Notes: generated by a model not told the origin, from the letters alone. DNA of 64,000 nucleotides from Clostridiales bacterium (GCA_012735495.1 JAAYHD010000022.1:1-64000); one strand, 5' to 3'. Counted from the stretch's first letter, positions 15,869-25,090 are shown. A program made the numbers and translations.

Positions 15869-17464
15869 TTAATAATAATTGTAATTTTCCATATCCGCCA
15901 GCAGCAGATTCGGAACCCGGTCATCCTGAATCGGTCTGCTCATCAGGAATCCCTGTATGTAATCACAGCCCGACAGCCTTAAGAAATCCAGCTGCTCCTT
16001 GTATTCAACGCCCTCCGCCACCACCTCGATATCCAGTTGGTGGGCCAGGTTTATTATGTACTTGATTATCTGGTTCATCGTTTCGTCCTTGCCGATTTTG
16101 TCTATGAAGGACCTGTCTATCTTTAAGACATTAATCGGGAGCAGCTGCAGGTAATTAATTGATGCGTATCCCGTTCCGAAATCGTCCAGCGCAATCCTGA
16201 TTCCCATACCTCTCAGCTTGTGAATTATTTCACTTATGTGCTCAGGATAAGATATAAGCACGGACTCTGTGATTTCAAGCTCCAGGTATCTTCCGTCAAA
16301 CCCTGTGTCATTCAGAACCTCCTCTATCATTTGCACGAATGAAGGCTCTATCATTTGTATTACCGAAACATTTATGGAAACCACCGTTCTTACCTGGTGC
16401 TTCCTATGTAAATCCACAAATTTTGTAAGCACTTCCTTCATGATCCATTTGCCCAGATCGACAATAACGCCGGTTTCTTCGGCAATCGGTATGAATTGGG
16501 ATGGGCTTACATATCCTATGCCCGGATATTTCCATCTTGCCAATGCTTCGAATCCCCGAAGCTTGAGTGTCGCGCAATTATACATGGGCTGATATTCCAT
16601 GTACAGCTCGTTGTTCTTTAACGAGTACATCAGCCCGTTTTCAATCTGAAGCCTTCTTGCAACCTCCTGCTGCATCTCACTGGTGAAGAATTGGATATGG
16701 TTCTTGCCCATGCTTTTTGCCGCGTTCATTGCTATGAAAGAGCTTCTGACCAGTGTGATAACATCCGTTCCGTCATTGGGATATCCCGCGATTCCAAAGC
16801 TTGCGCTGACATGGTATTCCTTGCCGGCCACGGTTACCTGTTCCTTAAGCGCCAGACGGAAGCTCTCGATATAATCTATCAGGTTGTCATCTTCCATGTA
16901 TTCCGGAATCAGCAGGTAGAATTCATCACCGCTTGAATGTCCGAGTATATCCTGCGGCCTTTTTATCGCGTTCCATCTGCGTGTAACCTGGCATAGAATT
17001 TCGTCGCCCACATTATATCCGGCAACCTCGTTTAATCTCCTGAAATCGTCAAAATCTATGTGAACCAGGTAAAACTTGTCACCATGTTCCCTTTTGATGA
17101 GCTTGTCCATTTCTTCAAATATCATATTCCTGTTCGGGAGTCCCGTAAGGCTGTTGTAGTAGACCAGATGGTGAAGTTTTTTCTCGTTTTCCTTGCATAA
17201 TTTCGTATAGTAATACAAATCTTTAAGACGCCTTCTTACGGCTATGGTATGGATGGTCGCAAATATGATTATTATGATTGAGCTTGCAGGAAATAAAGCC
17301 AGCAGCTTTTGTTCACTGTCGAAGAATAAAAACACCGCAGCAACACCAAAGAATAGAACCGAAATACTCACCGTAAGTCCTATCCTTAGTGCTGTCCTTT
17401 TTTTAAGAATACCTGGTAATTCAAGCTTGTCGTTTTGATTAAGTGCGTCATTTTTCCGCTGCAT
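15869..17464 (-). CDS. Membrane GGDEF-EAL protein, likely c-di-GMP phosphodiesterase
   Basis: A 531-residue protein with two N-terminal membrane helices (about 28-48 and 54-74), a GGDEF domain (about 95-260) and an EAL domain (about 275-525). The GGDEF signature reads SSGDEF, so the first glycine is lost and cyclase activity is doubtful; such domains often bind GTP as regulators. The EAL domain keeps its catalytic set (FEALARW, NVS, LEITES, DDFGTGY, KIDRSFI, VVAEGVE), so hydrolysis of c-di-GMP is expected. It probably antagonises the diguanylate cyclase at 48.4 kb. It follows L25 but a terminator separates them. Confidence 0.9.
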   Translation of the reverse strand: MQRKNDALNQNDKLELPGILKKRTALRIGLTVSISVLFFGVAAVFLFFDSEQKLLALFPASSIIIIIFATIHTIAVRRRLKDLYYYTKLCKENEKKLHHLVYYNSLTGLPNRNMIFEEMDKLIKREHGDKFYLVHIDFDDFRRLNEVAGYNVGDEILCQVTRRWNAIKRPQDILGHSSGDEFYLLIPEYMEDDNLIDYIESFRLALKEQVTVAGKEYHVSASFGIAGYPNDGTDVITLVRSSFIAMNAAKSMGKNHIQFFTSEMQQEVARRLQIENGLMYSLKNNELYMEYQPMYNCATLKLRGFEALARWKYPGIGYVSPSQFIPIAEETGVIVDLGKWIMKEVLTKFVDLHRKHQVRTVVSINVSVIQMIEPSFVQMIEEVLNDTGFDGRYLELEITESVLISYPEHISEIIHKLRGMGIRIALDDFGTGYASINYLQLLPINVLKIDRSFIDKIGKDETMNQIIKYIINLAHQLDIEVVAEGVEYKEQLDFLRLSGCDYIQGFLMSRPIQDDRVPNLLLADMENYNYY

Positions 17465-17478
17465 AATCCGTCCTTTAC

Positions 17479-17525
17479 CAAAAAAAGTAGTATGTTATAA
17501 TTAAGAATAATAACATACTACTTTT
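17479..17525 (-). terminator. Rho-independent terminator of the L25 gene
   Basis: A 16-bp perfect inverted repeat (17483-17498 with 17510-17525), followed on the minus strand by a run of seven T that begins inside the stem. It lies 47 bases after the L25 stop. Confidence 0.85.
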
Positions 17526-17571
17526 ATAAAGTCCATAACTTTTGTTCAATAACTATATTAATTTATGTATA

Positions 17572-18207
17572 TCACTTATCCGTTCCGGCCTTCAGCTCAA
17601 CTTCACTGACTACAACCTCTTCACCGGACTCCTCTGTTTCAGTTTCGACTATCTTGGCAACGGTTATGGATGCAACCTGCTGATCTTCGTCTGCGTCCGT
17701 CTTGAGTCCTTCGCCAAGAACGAGGTCCTTAACATATATGACATCCCCATCTTCCCTATTCGACACGTCTACTTCGATGAATTCCGGTATGTTCTGAGGC
17801 AATCCGATTAGCGGTATTTCATCCATTACCCTGTTAAGCACCAAGCGTTTCGACTCCAGGAATTCTTTCCCGGTAAACCTTATGGCCACATCAACCTTTA
17901 TCTCCTCATTGAGGGAAACCTTTTGAAAGTCGATATGATAATAGTCATATTTGAGAGGAGAATACTCGATTTTCTTTATCATTACATCATAGCTTGAGCT
18001 GTCGGAGGCATGAAGCTTCAGGATAGCGTTTCGCCCATGTTTCCTAATAACCCTCCTGAGTTCATCCTTCCTTACGGCAATCGGCACCGAAGTATCACCC
18101 TTCCTGGTGATTATGCCGATGGCATAGCCGTTGTTTATAAGCCTCCTGTTCTCCCTTTTGCTTATTTCCTTTCTGATGTCGACATTGAGTTCCGCTACTT
18201 TTGACAT
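17572..18207 (-). CDS. rplY: 50S ribosomal protein L25, Ctc form
   Basis: This 211-residue protein has the N-terminal L25 5S rRNA-binding domain (residues 1-95) and the C-terminal TL5/Ctc domain (about 100-190, including HIDFQKVSLNEEIKVDV), ending in an acidic tail. Ctc is a general stress protein in Bacillus; here the visible promoter is of housekeeping type. AAGGAGG is the ribosome site. The gene is monocistronic, with a promoter upstream and a strong terminator downstream. Confidence 0.92.
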   Translation of the reverse strand: MSKVAELNVDIRKEISKRENRRLINNGYAIGIITRKGDTSVPIAVRKDELRRVIRKHGRNAILKLHASDSSSYDVMIKKIEYSPLKYDYYHIDFQKVSLNEEIKVDVAIRFTGKEFLESKRLVLNRVMDEIPLIGLPQNIPEFIEVDVSNREDGDVIYVKDLVLGEGLKTDADEDQQVASITVAKIVETETEESGEEVVVSEVELKAGTDK

Positions 18208-18322
18208 AATACGTTCCTCCTTAATTAATTTATATAAACAGCTTGCTTGTCATTTATAAATAATGTTATTTGTATACACAATTTGCACTATTCAGAACAA
18301 ATAGCAAACCAGTATATACTAT

Positions 18323-18350
18323 ATTCTATATCTTTATATACAAATGTCAA
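18323..18350 (-). promoter_or_regulatory. Promoter of the L25/Ctc gene
   Basis: TTGACA (18350-18345) and TAGAAT (18328-18323) on the minus strand have a 16-base spacer. The start lies about 110 bases from the gene, leaving a long AT-rich leader in which I see no strong structure. Confidence 0.6.
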
Positions 18351-18397
18351 GTTTTAGGCTGATTATATAATCAATTATCTCGGAACCATAATTCTTG

Positions 18398-19297
18398 TCA
18401 GCTTTTTTCGCGTATGGACGATAGTCCGAACAAGCTTCCGAACAGTCCCAGCACAAGGCTTATGCCCGGCAGCCATAATGCCATCATGTCAATCAGTTCT
18501 TTTCTTGGCGGCAGAGGAATAAACAGCAGCGTTCCTCCCATGCTGTCATAAGCGCCGTTTATAAGCCATACCACCGCTGCGGCAGCTATTATTCCGCCAA
18601 GTACGGTTAAAATGACACCGGTAAGGACATACGGGAATCCTATGAATACTCCCGGAGAGCCCAAAAGCTTGAGCGTGTTTATCTGATCCCTGTTATTGTA
18701 TATACCCTGCCGGATCATATGGGATAGGATTATCAGCGTTGTTATACCAACCGCGGCAGTCATAAGGTACCCCAGTATCTTTAGGGCATATGTAATATCC
18801 TTTATCTTTTCAAGCACTTCCCTGTTATCTCTGACATACTCAATGCCTTCGGTATCCTTTACACTGTCAAGCACCGCATCCATGGCTTCTACATCTATTC
18901 TGATCTCGACAAACGCCTCAAACGGGTTATCGGTAAACAGCTCCAGAATTGACGCTTCTTCGCCCAGGATTTCCTCCATCCTTTGCTTTGCTTCTTCCTC
19001 GCCAACTATCCTGGTGCTGCGCACCCCGTCCATTCTGCCGATTTCTTCGGCTATGGACTGCATTTTATCGGTGGTGACATCTTTTGTGAAATACCCGTTT
19101 ATCTCCGCTTCCTCATTGAGCATTGTCACCAGGCGGCTTCCGATATCCGTTCCAGCTATTACGATGCCCAACAGGAACAGGATTAAGCCTGTGCCAATGA
19201 CCGTAAAAATGTTGGACAGAAGGTTAAGCTTTATTATCTTTCCGGATTCCTTAATGAAATAACCGAGATTATAGAAGAATCTCCTCACTCCGTCCAC
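18398..19297 (-). CDS. ftsX: Cell-division ABC transporter permease FtsX
   Basis: A 299-residue protein with the FtsX layout: cytoplasmic N-terminus, one membrane helix (about 25-48), an extracellular loop domain (about 50-165) and three more helices (about 170-290). FtsEX uses ATP binding by FtsE to switch on a cell-wall hydrolase or its activator outside the cell. The GTG start overlaps ftsE by 13 bases. The upstream gene of the operon encodes a secreted coiled-coil protein that is the likely extracellular partner. Confidence 0.93.
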   Translation of the reverse strand: MDGVRRFFYNLGYFIKESGKIIKLNLLSNIFTVIGTGLILFLLGIVIAGTDIGSRLVTMLNEEAEINGYFTKDVTTDKMQSIAEEIGRMDGVRSTRIVGEEEAKQRMEEILGEEASILELFTDNPFEAFVEIRIDVEAMDAVLDSVKDTEGIEYVRDNREVLEKIKDITYALKILGYLMTAAVGITTLIILSHMIRQGIYNNRDQINTLKLLGSPGVFIGFPYVLTGVILTVLGGIIAAAAVVWLINGAYDSMGGTLLFIPLPPRKELIDMMALWLPGISLVLGLFGSLFGLSSIREKS

Positions 19298-19959
19298 CCC
19301 CGTTCTGCCGTTACCCTGCCGTTGTTTATTCTTATGAAGGTGGCATCCTTCTCATCCTTAATCAGGTGTGTTGCATGGGTGGTGATGATTACCGTCGTAT
19401 TGTCATTCCTGAAGGATTTTAACAACTCCAGGATATTTACCGCGTTGTCATAATCCAGGTTACCCGTTGGTTCATCCGCCAGTATAAGAGAAGGCTTTCT
19501 TGCGACCGCTCTAGCTATGGCAACTCTTTGGGCTTCTCCCCATGAAAGATTCTCCACCTTTGAATATTTCTTATGGGCGAGTCCGACCTTTTCCAAGGCT
19601 TCATGGGCCTGAAGCTTCATTTGCTTCGGTGTTATTTTAAGAAATCTCATTCCCATGATGACATTTTCCAGGGATGTCCTGCCCTTTATCAGCTTAAACT
19701 CTTGAAACACCGGTCCGATTTTTCTTCTTATCCTTCTTATGGTCCTGGTGCCGCTGTGCCTTACCTTCTTGTCAAAGACGCTTACGGAGCCGACCGTCGG
19801 TATCTCCATGCCCATTATGAGCTTGAGCATGCTGGTTTTCCCCGCGCCGCTAGGACCCGTTATGTACACCAGCTCACCCTGGCCGATGCATAGATTCACG
19901 TCGTACAGCGCCTGTGTCTTGTCAGGGTATATTAATGACACTTCTTTGAACTCTATCAA
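19285..19959 (-). CDS. ftsE: Cell-division ABC transporter ATPase FtsE
   Basis: A 224-residue ATPase with Walker A GPSGAGKT (35-42) and Walker B ILADEPTGNLD. The ABC signature reads LSWGEAQRVAIARA rather than LSGGEQQRV, an unusual Trp for Gly change at the second-nucleotide contact. Translation starts at TTG with GGAGG upstream. It works with FtsX on the inner face of the membrane and lies 23 bases after the coiled-coil gene. Confidence 0.94.
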   Translation of the reverse strand: MIEFKEVSLIYPDKTQALYDVNLCIGQGELVYITGPSGAGKTSMLKLIMGMEIPTVGSVSVFDKKVRHSGTRTIRRIRRKIGPVFQEFKLIKGRTSLENVIMGMRFLKITPKQMKLQAHEALEKVGLAHKKYSKVENLSWGEAQRVAIARAVARKPSLILADEPTGNLDYDNAVNILELLKSFRNDNTTVIITTHATHLIKDEKDATFIRINNGRVTAERGWTE

Positions 19960-19982
19960 TGCCTTTCCTCCTTCCAGCCGGA

Positions 19983-21122
19983 CTAAAACAGCGAGCCGAA
20001 ATCAATATCTATGCGGAAATTAATGAATCCGTCCTTCGTATTTACTTCCTTAAGCTCAAAACCTATGGTAACCATATCTCCGGCAATCTTCTTCAGATCT
20101 ATTATAAGCTGACCGTTGCTGAACAGCTCGTCTATCGATTCCTTTTCGAGAGCCATGTCATAGAAGGTTCCCGACTCCGGCACAAATACAACGGCACTGT
20201 CACTCATCAGCTCAAAATGCCCGTCAAGCACCAGGCGGTTATCGGGTACCTCAACCCTTACCTTGTCTTCCCCAAAGCTGAGGAAGATATCCGGAAGATT
20301 TGAATTGTCATTAACTATCCGGTTGAAGGTATCCTCATGTATGGAACCTTTTATATTAAAGAAATTAAACACAAGGTTTAGATCTTCCGTTTCAAAATGG
20401 CCTTCGCTTATTATTTTGGCGAATTCGTCCATTAACCTCGCAAACAGTTCCTTAAGGTTATCCCACATGATTTTTAAGCTGTCCAGGTACTCCTGGTACT
20501 GCTGCTTCTTCTCGGCAAGGGATTCCAGGTATTCCTCCTGCTGTTTCACAACCTCATTCTTGGCAGCTATGGTTTCCTCAAGCTCCTGTTTCTTGGCCTC
20601 AAGAATGACCGCCTTGTCGGAAAGCTCCTTTCTGCCGGCTTCAAGCTGCCTCTTGCTTTCTTCAATTGAGGCAAGAAGCTCAGCGGTGTTCTTTGAAATA
20701 TCCTTTATGAGATTTAAGCTTTTTATGAACGATGTCAGGTCCTTTGCATTAAGCAGGATATCCAGATACGATGCGGGACCGCCCCGCTGGTAGCTTATAA
20801 GCACCTTCTCCAATATAGCCAGGTTTTCATCATAATTCACCTGCTCCTTGGCAATGGACTTGTCAAGCTCTTCAATCTCCTCAAGAAGCCTGTCAATTTC
20901 ATCGGATATCCTGGCTTCCTCCTTTTTCAGGCCTTCTATTTCCTGGGTGTAGATAAAAAGCTGCTCCAAGGCCTTCTGCTCTTCCTCGGTAACCTCCTGA
21001 AGCTGCCGGTTTGCTTCTTCAATAGGCTTCACTTCACCGGTTGCCTTATATGGGTTAACCAATAAGCAAACCGCAAGCATAAGGGCTATTATTACCGGGT
21101 ATTTGCCTTTCCTTAAGTCCAT
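19983..21122 (-). CDS. Secreted coiled-coil protein, probable FtsEX partner without a peptidase domain
   Basis: A 379-residue protein: a signal peptide or anchor (residues about 8-28), then two long coiled-coil helices (about 30-110 and 140-235) with an intervening PASYLDILLNAKDLTSFI motif typical of the EnvC/PcsB/CwlO N-domain. The last 130 residues are a beta-rich domain of unknown type; there is no LytM, CHAP or NlpC/P60 catalytic domain. It is the first gene of an operon with ftsE and ftsX, so it is probably the outer component they control. GGGGGTG is the ribosome site. Whether it activates an amidase as EnvC does is inference. Confidence 0.7.
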   Translation of the reverse strand: MDLRKGKYPVIIALMLAVCLLVNPYKATGEVKPIEEANRQLQEVTEEEQKALEQLFIYTQEIEGLKKEEARISDEIDRLLEEIEELDKSIAKEQVNYDENLAILEKVLISYQRGGPASYLDILLNAKDLTSFIKSLNLIKDISKNTAELLASIEESKRQLEAGRKELSDKAVILEAKKQELEETIAAKNEVVKQQEEYLESLAEKKQQYQEYLDSLKIMWDNLKELFARLMDEFAKIISEGHFETEDLNLVFNFFNIKGSIHEDTFNRIVNDNSNLPDIFLSFGEDKVRVEVPDNRLVLDGHFELMSDSAVVFVPESGTFYDMALEKESIDELFSNGQLIIDLKKIAGDMVTIGFELKEVNTKDGFINFRIDIDFGSLF

Positions 21123-21299
21123 CCGTTTTCACCCCCTAGGCAGCGTGGTTTTATACTTAAATTATATCATAGCCGGATAACATATTAATATAATGTTATG
21201 TCAAAAAAATGTTATAAGGCAGTCATAAGCTGTTCTTATGACAAGTATAATAACTATTAGTTTTACTAAAGTTATATATAATGATATAATAACTGAGTG

Positions 21300-21395
21300 A
21301 CAGAGCGGTAAATTGTCTTTAATGCAGCAACACGCGGCAATTTACACGTAAAAACAATATAATGGATAGCGGTGCTGCCGCGGCTGCTATCCGAG
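21300..21395 (+). promoter_or_regulatory. Candidate structured leader of the CofE-like gene
   Basis: An 8-bp perfect inverted repeat (21308-21315 with 21338-21345) and a 7-bp hairpin (21364-21370 with 21386-21392) precede the gene; the second ends next to its Shine-Dalgarno GAGGGAG. The first loop contains GCAGCA and CGCGG, which complement TGCTGC and CCGCG in the second, so the two could kiss. A TATAAT at 21352-21360 lies between them, so the first part may be untranscribed in some messages. Confidence 0.3.
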
Positions 21396-21408
21396 GGAGA
21401 GTGCGTAT

Positions 21409-22629
21409 ATGAACAGATATGTTGGAACCGTATCAAGAGGCATCCGTGCCCCGATTATTCGAAGCGGTGATGATATCGTCGAGGTAGTTGTAAAGAGCGT
21501 TCTTGACGCCGCAAAATACGAGAATTTTGAGATCCGCGACAAGGATGTAGTGGCTGTCACGGAAGCCGTTGTTGCCCGCGCGCAGGGTAATTACGCTACT
21601 GTGGACCAGATAGCTGCCGATATCAGGTCAAAGTTTGGCGGTAATGAAATCGGCGTTATATTCCCCATTCTCAGCCGCAACAGGTTTGCCATCTGCCTTA
21701 AGGGAATAGCCAGGGGCGCAAAGAAAATCACCCTTCTTCTAAGCTATCCTTCTGATGAGGTCGGAAACCACCTGGTTGATCTGGATGATCTGGACGAAAA
21801 GGGTATCAATCCCTGGACGGACGTATTGACCGAAGCCGAATACCGCCGCCTGTTCGGATGCTACAAGCATCCTTTTACCGGCATTGATTATATAGAATAT
21901 TATAAGAGCATAATTACAAATGAAGGCTGTGAAGCCGAAATCATTCTGGCGAATGACTGCCGTGTAATCCTTGATTATACCAGGAATGTGCTCTGCTGCG
22001 ACATTCATTCAAGGGAAAGAACTAAGCGGCTGCTTAAAAAAGCCGGGGCCGAAACCTTGTACAGCCTGGACGAGATTCTTTCTACTCCTGTAGACGGAAG
22101 CGGATATAACGAAAAATACGGCCTTTTGGGATGCAATAAAGCGACCGAAGATACGGTAAAGCTCTTCCCCCGCAACTGCCAGCCCGTTGTTGACGGAATA
22201 AGCAAAAGGATTTACGAGCTGACCGGAAAGCGTGTTGAAGCCATGATATACGGCGACGGAGCGTTCAAGGATCCTATCGGCAAGATATGGGAGCTCGCCG
22301 ATCCGGTTGTATCACCCGCTTACACCGCAGGCCTCGAGGGACAGCCCAATGAAGTTAAGCTGAAATATCTTGCAGATAATGAATTTGCTCATCTTAAGGG
22401 AGATGAGCTTAATGAGGCCATAACCGAATATATCCGCCGCAAGGGAAGCAACCTGGTGGGCGACATGTCGTCCCAGGGAACAACCCCAAGGCGCCTGACA
22501 GACCTGATAGGTTCTTTGTGCGACCTTACGTCGGGAAGCGGCGACAAGGGAACACCGATTGTTTTGGTGCAAGGTTATTTTGATAATTATTCCTCGTCCG
22601 CCGATTCCTCTTCCACTACTTCAAGATAA
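21409..22629 (+). CDS. CofE-like protein (coenzyme F420-0:L-glutamate ligase family)
   Basis: This 406-residue protein belongs to the CofE-like family named for the ligase that adds glutamate to F420-0. It contains CLKGIARGAKKITLLLSYPS and VEAMIYGDGAFKDPIGKIWE. Many Firmicutes that lack F420 carry such a gene, where the substrate is unknown; no other F420 gene is in this window. The last 14 codons overlap the 3' end of the convergent lysozyme gene by 43 bases and read as low-complexity Ser/Asp/Thr, so the natural C-terminus (GYFDNYSS) may have been extended by loss of the original stop codon. A decent ribosome site GAGGGAG precedes the ATG. Confidence 0.8.
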   Translation: MNRYVGTVSRGIRAPIIRSGDDIVEVVVKSVLDAAKYENFEIRDKDVVAVTEAVVARAQGNYATVDQIAADIRSKFGGNEIGVIFPILSRNRFAICLKGIARGAKKITLLLSYPSDEVGNHLVDLDDLDEKGINPWTDVLTEAEYRRLFGCYKHPFTGIDYIEYYKSIITNEGCEAEIILANDCRVILDYTRNVLCCDIHSRERTKRLLKKAGAETLYSLDEILSTPVDGSGYNEKYGLLGCNKATEDTVKLFPRNCQPVVDGISKRIYELTGKRVEAMIYGDGAFKDPIGKIWELADPVVSPAYTAGLEGQPNEVKLKYLADNEFAHLKGDELNEAITEYIRRKGSNLVGDMSSQGTTPRRLTDLIGSLCDLTSGSGDKGTPIVLVQGYFDNYSSSADSSSTTSR

Positions 22630-24128
22630 TTGGTTACGGCATATAATGTTTTGCCTTCATATTCAACCCTGGACCAGCCGTTGCTTCCGATTCCGGTTCT
22701 TATGGCAATCTGGCCGTGCTCCAGGGCTGTTACTATTGTATCGTCACTCTCGGTGCTTGGAACAAGCCTGAGATTAGTTACTATCTTGGCAGTTACCTTC
22801 TGATTGACCTCGACGAATTCTATTCCTGCTTCAGGGTTTTCGAGCGTGGGCTTCAGAAGGTTTTCTTTATAATTAAGGTTCGTGGTAAGGTAACTGGTTA
22901 CGGCATACAGGACCTTTCCGTTATATTCGACCCTGGACCAGCCGTTGTCTCCCAAACCGGTACGAACCGCCGTGTCACCATAATAAAGCACTTCGACTAC
23001 CTCACTGCCCTCCGTGGTGGGAAGATTGCGGAGATTGGTTACTTCCTTGGCGGTAACAATTTCATTTACCTCCTTGAAGTTAATCAAAGCCACCGGGTCT
23101 GCTGATACCTCGTCAACCGGCGTGTTGTCCTTGGCTTCCGCAGCCTTGTCATAGCCGAAATAAGCAATATTTAAGTCCACAGGACCGTTTATGCCCGGTA
23201 CCTTGCCCTTATTGGTATACTGCCACATGTCATGTACTCCGAGATAAGACGATGCGGCGCCCTTTACCATAATGTCAGGATACTGGGCCACCCATATCTT
23301 GTACTTTCTGGTCAGCAGCTCCGTATCCCAGTCAGCGCTGCCCTCCAGTTCATTTTTCGAAGCATAGAACATCGGCACATATCCCTCACCCTTGATATAA
23401 TCAAGGAACACTTCGGCAATCCTTGTCCTTTCTTCCCTGGTCAGGTTATGCTGCCTGTTGTCCGGGTCCGAAAAGCCTTCACAGTTATAAGCCACAGGAT
23501 ATGTAATCCTGTAAGGGGCTATGAAATCCGCCACCCATTTTGCCTCTTCCAGCGCCTCTTCTTCATTTACAGCCGACGAGAAGAAATATACACCCGTCAT
23601 AATCCCGTGCTTTCCAGCCTGCTGCAGGTTGTACTTCGCATAAGGGTCCTCGGTGATTTCACCGCTTACCAGGGTCCTGTAACCGATTCTTATCATGGCA
23701 AAATCAATACCGGCTTCCTTTACTTTGGACCAGTCTATCACTCCCTGCCATTTTGCCACATCTATTCCGTAGGTTATGTCGTCCGTTTCGTTCTCGGATT
23801 TTTCTATTTCCCTTACGTCCAACTCCGGTCCTTCAGGGCTTTCCTCCTGCCGCTCCCCGGACTGCGGATCTTCGGTATCCTCCTTAATGTTATCCGGAAC
23901 CGGAACATCTATGCTATAGTCTATCTTTTGCGTTTCATCCTGTGACCTGTCAAGGTTGTCCGACAAGCCGGCTTCATCCAGGTCCTGTTCGCTTGACGCA
24001 AAATCGCTGCCATCCTTTTGATGGCTGTCCGGCAGGGTCTTAAGCAACCCGACCCCGAATCGAACCACAAATACCAGAAGGGCTATGGCTGCAATTATGG
24101 AAATTATGTATATTATAAGCTTTTTCAT
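22587..24128 (-). CDS. GH25 lysozyme (N-acetylmuramidase) with two SH3-like domains
   Basis: A 513-residue surface protein: one N-terminal membrane helix (about 4-26), an acidic linker (about 35-115), a GH25 domain (about 120-325, starting YGIDVAKWQGVIDW) and two SH3b repeats (about 355-420 and 440-505, each with NGWSRVEY). GH25 enzymes cut the muramic acid-glucosamine bond. The expected D-x-E pair reads NCE in PVAYNCEGF, so the general-acid Glu is kept but the Asp is Asn; activity may be altered. A tandem-repeated SH3b pair suggests peptidoglycan binding. The 3' end overlaps the CofE-like gene. Confidence 0.88.
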   Translation of the reverse strand: MKKLIIYIISIIAAIALLVFVVRFGVGLLKTLPDSHQKDGSDFASSEQDLDEAGLSDNLDRSQDETQKIDYSIDVPVPDNIKEDTEDPQSGERQEESPEGPELDVREIEKSENETDDITYGIDVAKWQGVIDWSKVKEAGIDFAMIRIGYRTLVSGEITEDPYAKYNLQQAGKHGIMTGVYFFSSAVNEEEALEEAKWVADFIAPYRITYPVAYNCEGFSDPDNRQHNLTREERTRIAEVFLDYIKGEGYVPMFYASKNELEGSADWDTELLTRKYKIWVAQYPDIMVKGAASSYLGVHDMWQYTNKGKVPGINGPVDLNIAYFGYDKAAEAKDNTPVDEVSADPVALINFKEVNEIVTAKEVTNLRNLPTTEGSEVVEVLYYGDTAVRTGLGDNGWSRVEYNGKVLYAVTSYLTTNLNYKENLLKPTLENPEAGIEFVEVNQKVTAKIVTNLRLVPSTESDDTIVTALEHGQIAIRTGIGSNGWSRVEYEGKTLYAVTNYLEVVEEESADEE

Positions 24129-24213
24129 ATTTATACTTTACCTCTTTCCTGTATCCTGGGCGCGTTTAACCGGCCGAAACCGGTTTCTTTTGATGCTTTC
24201 ATTATATATTTAT

Positions 24214-24249
24214 ACAAAAAACACGGCAAACAGGCAAGTGTGTTTTTGT
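24214..24249 (-). terminator. Possible terminator of uppP
   Basis: ACAAAAAACAC (24214-24224) pairs with GTGTTTTTGT (24240-24249) with one bulge; on the minus strand the 3' arm itself is T-rich. It lies 23 bases after the uppP stop. Confidence 0.4.
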
Positions 24250-24271
24250 GCCTTGAATACTAATAAGGCAA

Positions 24272-25090
24272 TTATCTGTTAATCAGGTAATATCCTAGCA
24301 CTATTATACCCAGGCCGATCCGGTACCATCCAAAGGCTGTAAAATCATTGCGCTTGATATAGCCCATCAGGAACTTGATGGCGGCTATCGATACGGCAAA
24401 TGCCACGGCCATGCCTGTTATTAGAACCGCAAGCTCCATACCGGTAAAATCGAATCCGAACTTGACAAGCTTAAGGGCACTTGCGCCGAACATTACCGGA
24501 ATAGACAGGAAAAACGAATACTCTGCCGCAATGCTGCGGGAAGCGCCAAGCAGTATCGCTCCCAGTATCGTAACACCCGACCGGGATGTCCCGGGTATAA
24601 GCGACAACACCTGTATACAGCCTATAAGCAAGGCTGTTTTAAAGCTCAGCTCACCGAAGCTTTGTATGGCAGGCTCCTTCCCCCTGTTTCTTCTTTCAAT
24701 CACAATGAACAGGATACCATATAATATTAGCATGATCGCCACGGTCACATAATTATAAAAATTCTCATCAAACCAGTCGTCAAACAGAACCCCCATTACA
24801 CCCGCAGGTATTACTCCTATTATTACCTTGTACCAGATATTAAGGGTATCCTTCTTTTCATGTTTTGACTTCTTTGATGAGAACGGATTCAGCTTGTTAA
24901 AATACAGTATGATGACGGCAAGTATTGCCCCGAGCTGTATGACAACACGAAACATTTCCATGAACTGCCCGGAAGCATCAAATTTCGCGAACTCCTCCAC
25001 CAGGATCATGTGCCCGGTGCTGCTAATGGGAAGCCACTCGGTAATGCCTTCCACGATGCCAAGCAATATGGCTTTAAGAATCTCCAGCAT
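24272..25090 (-). CDS. uppP: Undecaprenyl-diphosphatase UppP (BacA type)
   Basis: This 272-residue enzyme has about eight membrane helices and recycles the undecaprenyl-diphosphate carrier for cell-wall synthesis; it gives bacitracin tolerance. The first signature [19 protein letters not shown] (residues 10-28) with Glu and Ser, and the second, [10 protein letters not shown], are intact. GGAGG is the ribosome site. It is divergent from the ATPase gene at 25252. Confidence 0.96.
   Translation of the reverse strand: MLEILKAILLGIVEGITEWLPISSTGHMILVEEFAKFDASGQFMEMFRVVIQLGAILAVIILYFNKLNPFSSKKSKHEKKDTLNIWYKVIIGVIPAGVMGVLFDDWFDENFYNYVTVAIMLILYGILFIVIERRNRGKEPAIQSFGELSFKTALLIGCIQVLSLIPGTSRSGVTILGAILLGASRSIAAEYSFFLSIPVMFGASALKLVKFGFDFTGMELAVLITGMAVAFAVSIAAIKFLMGYIKRNDFTAFGWYRIGLGIIVLGYYLINR

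Noticed and set aside
23232-23945. Plus-strand open frame of 237 residues
   Set aside because: Antisense to the GH25 gene, which has clear domains.
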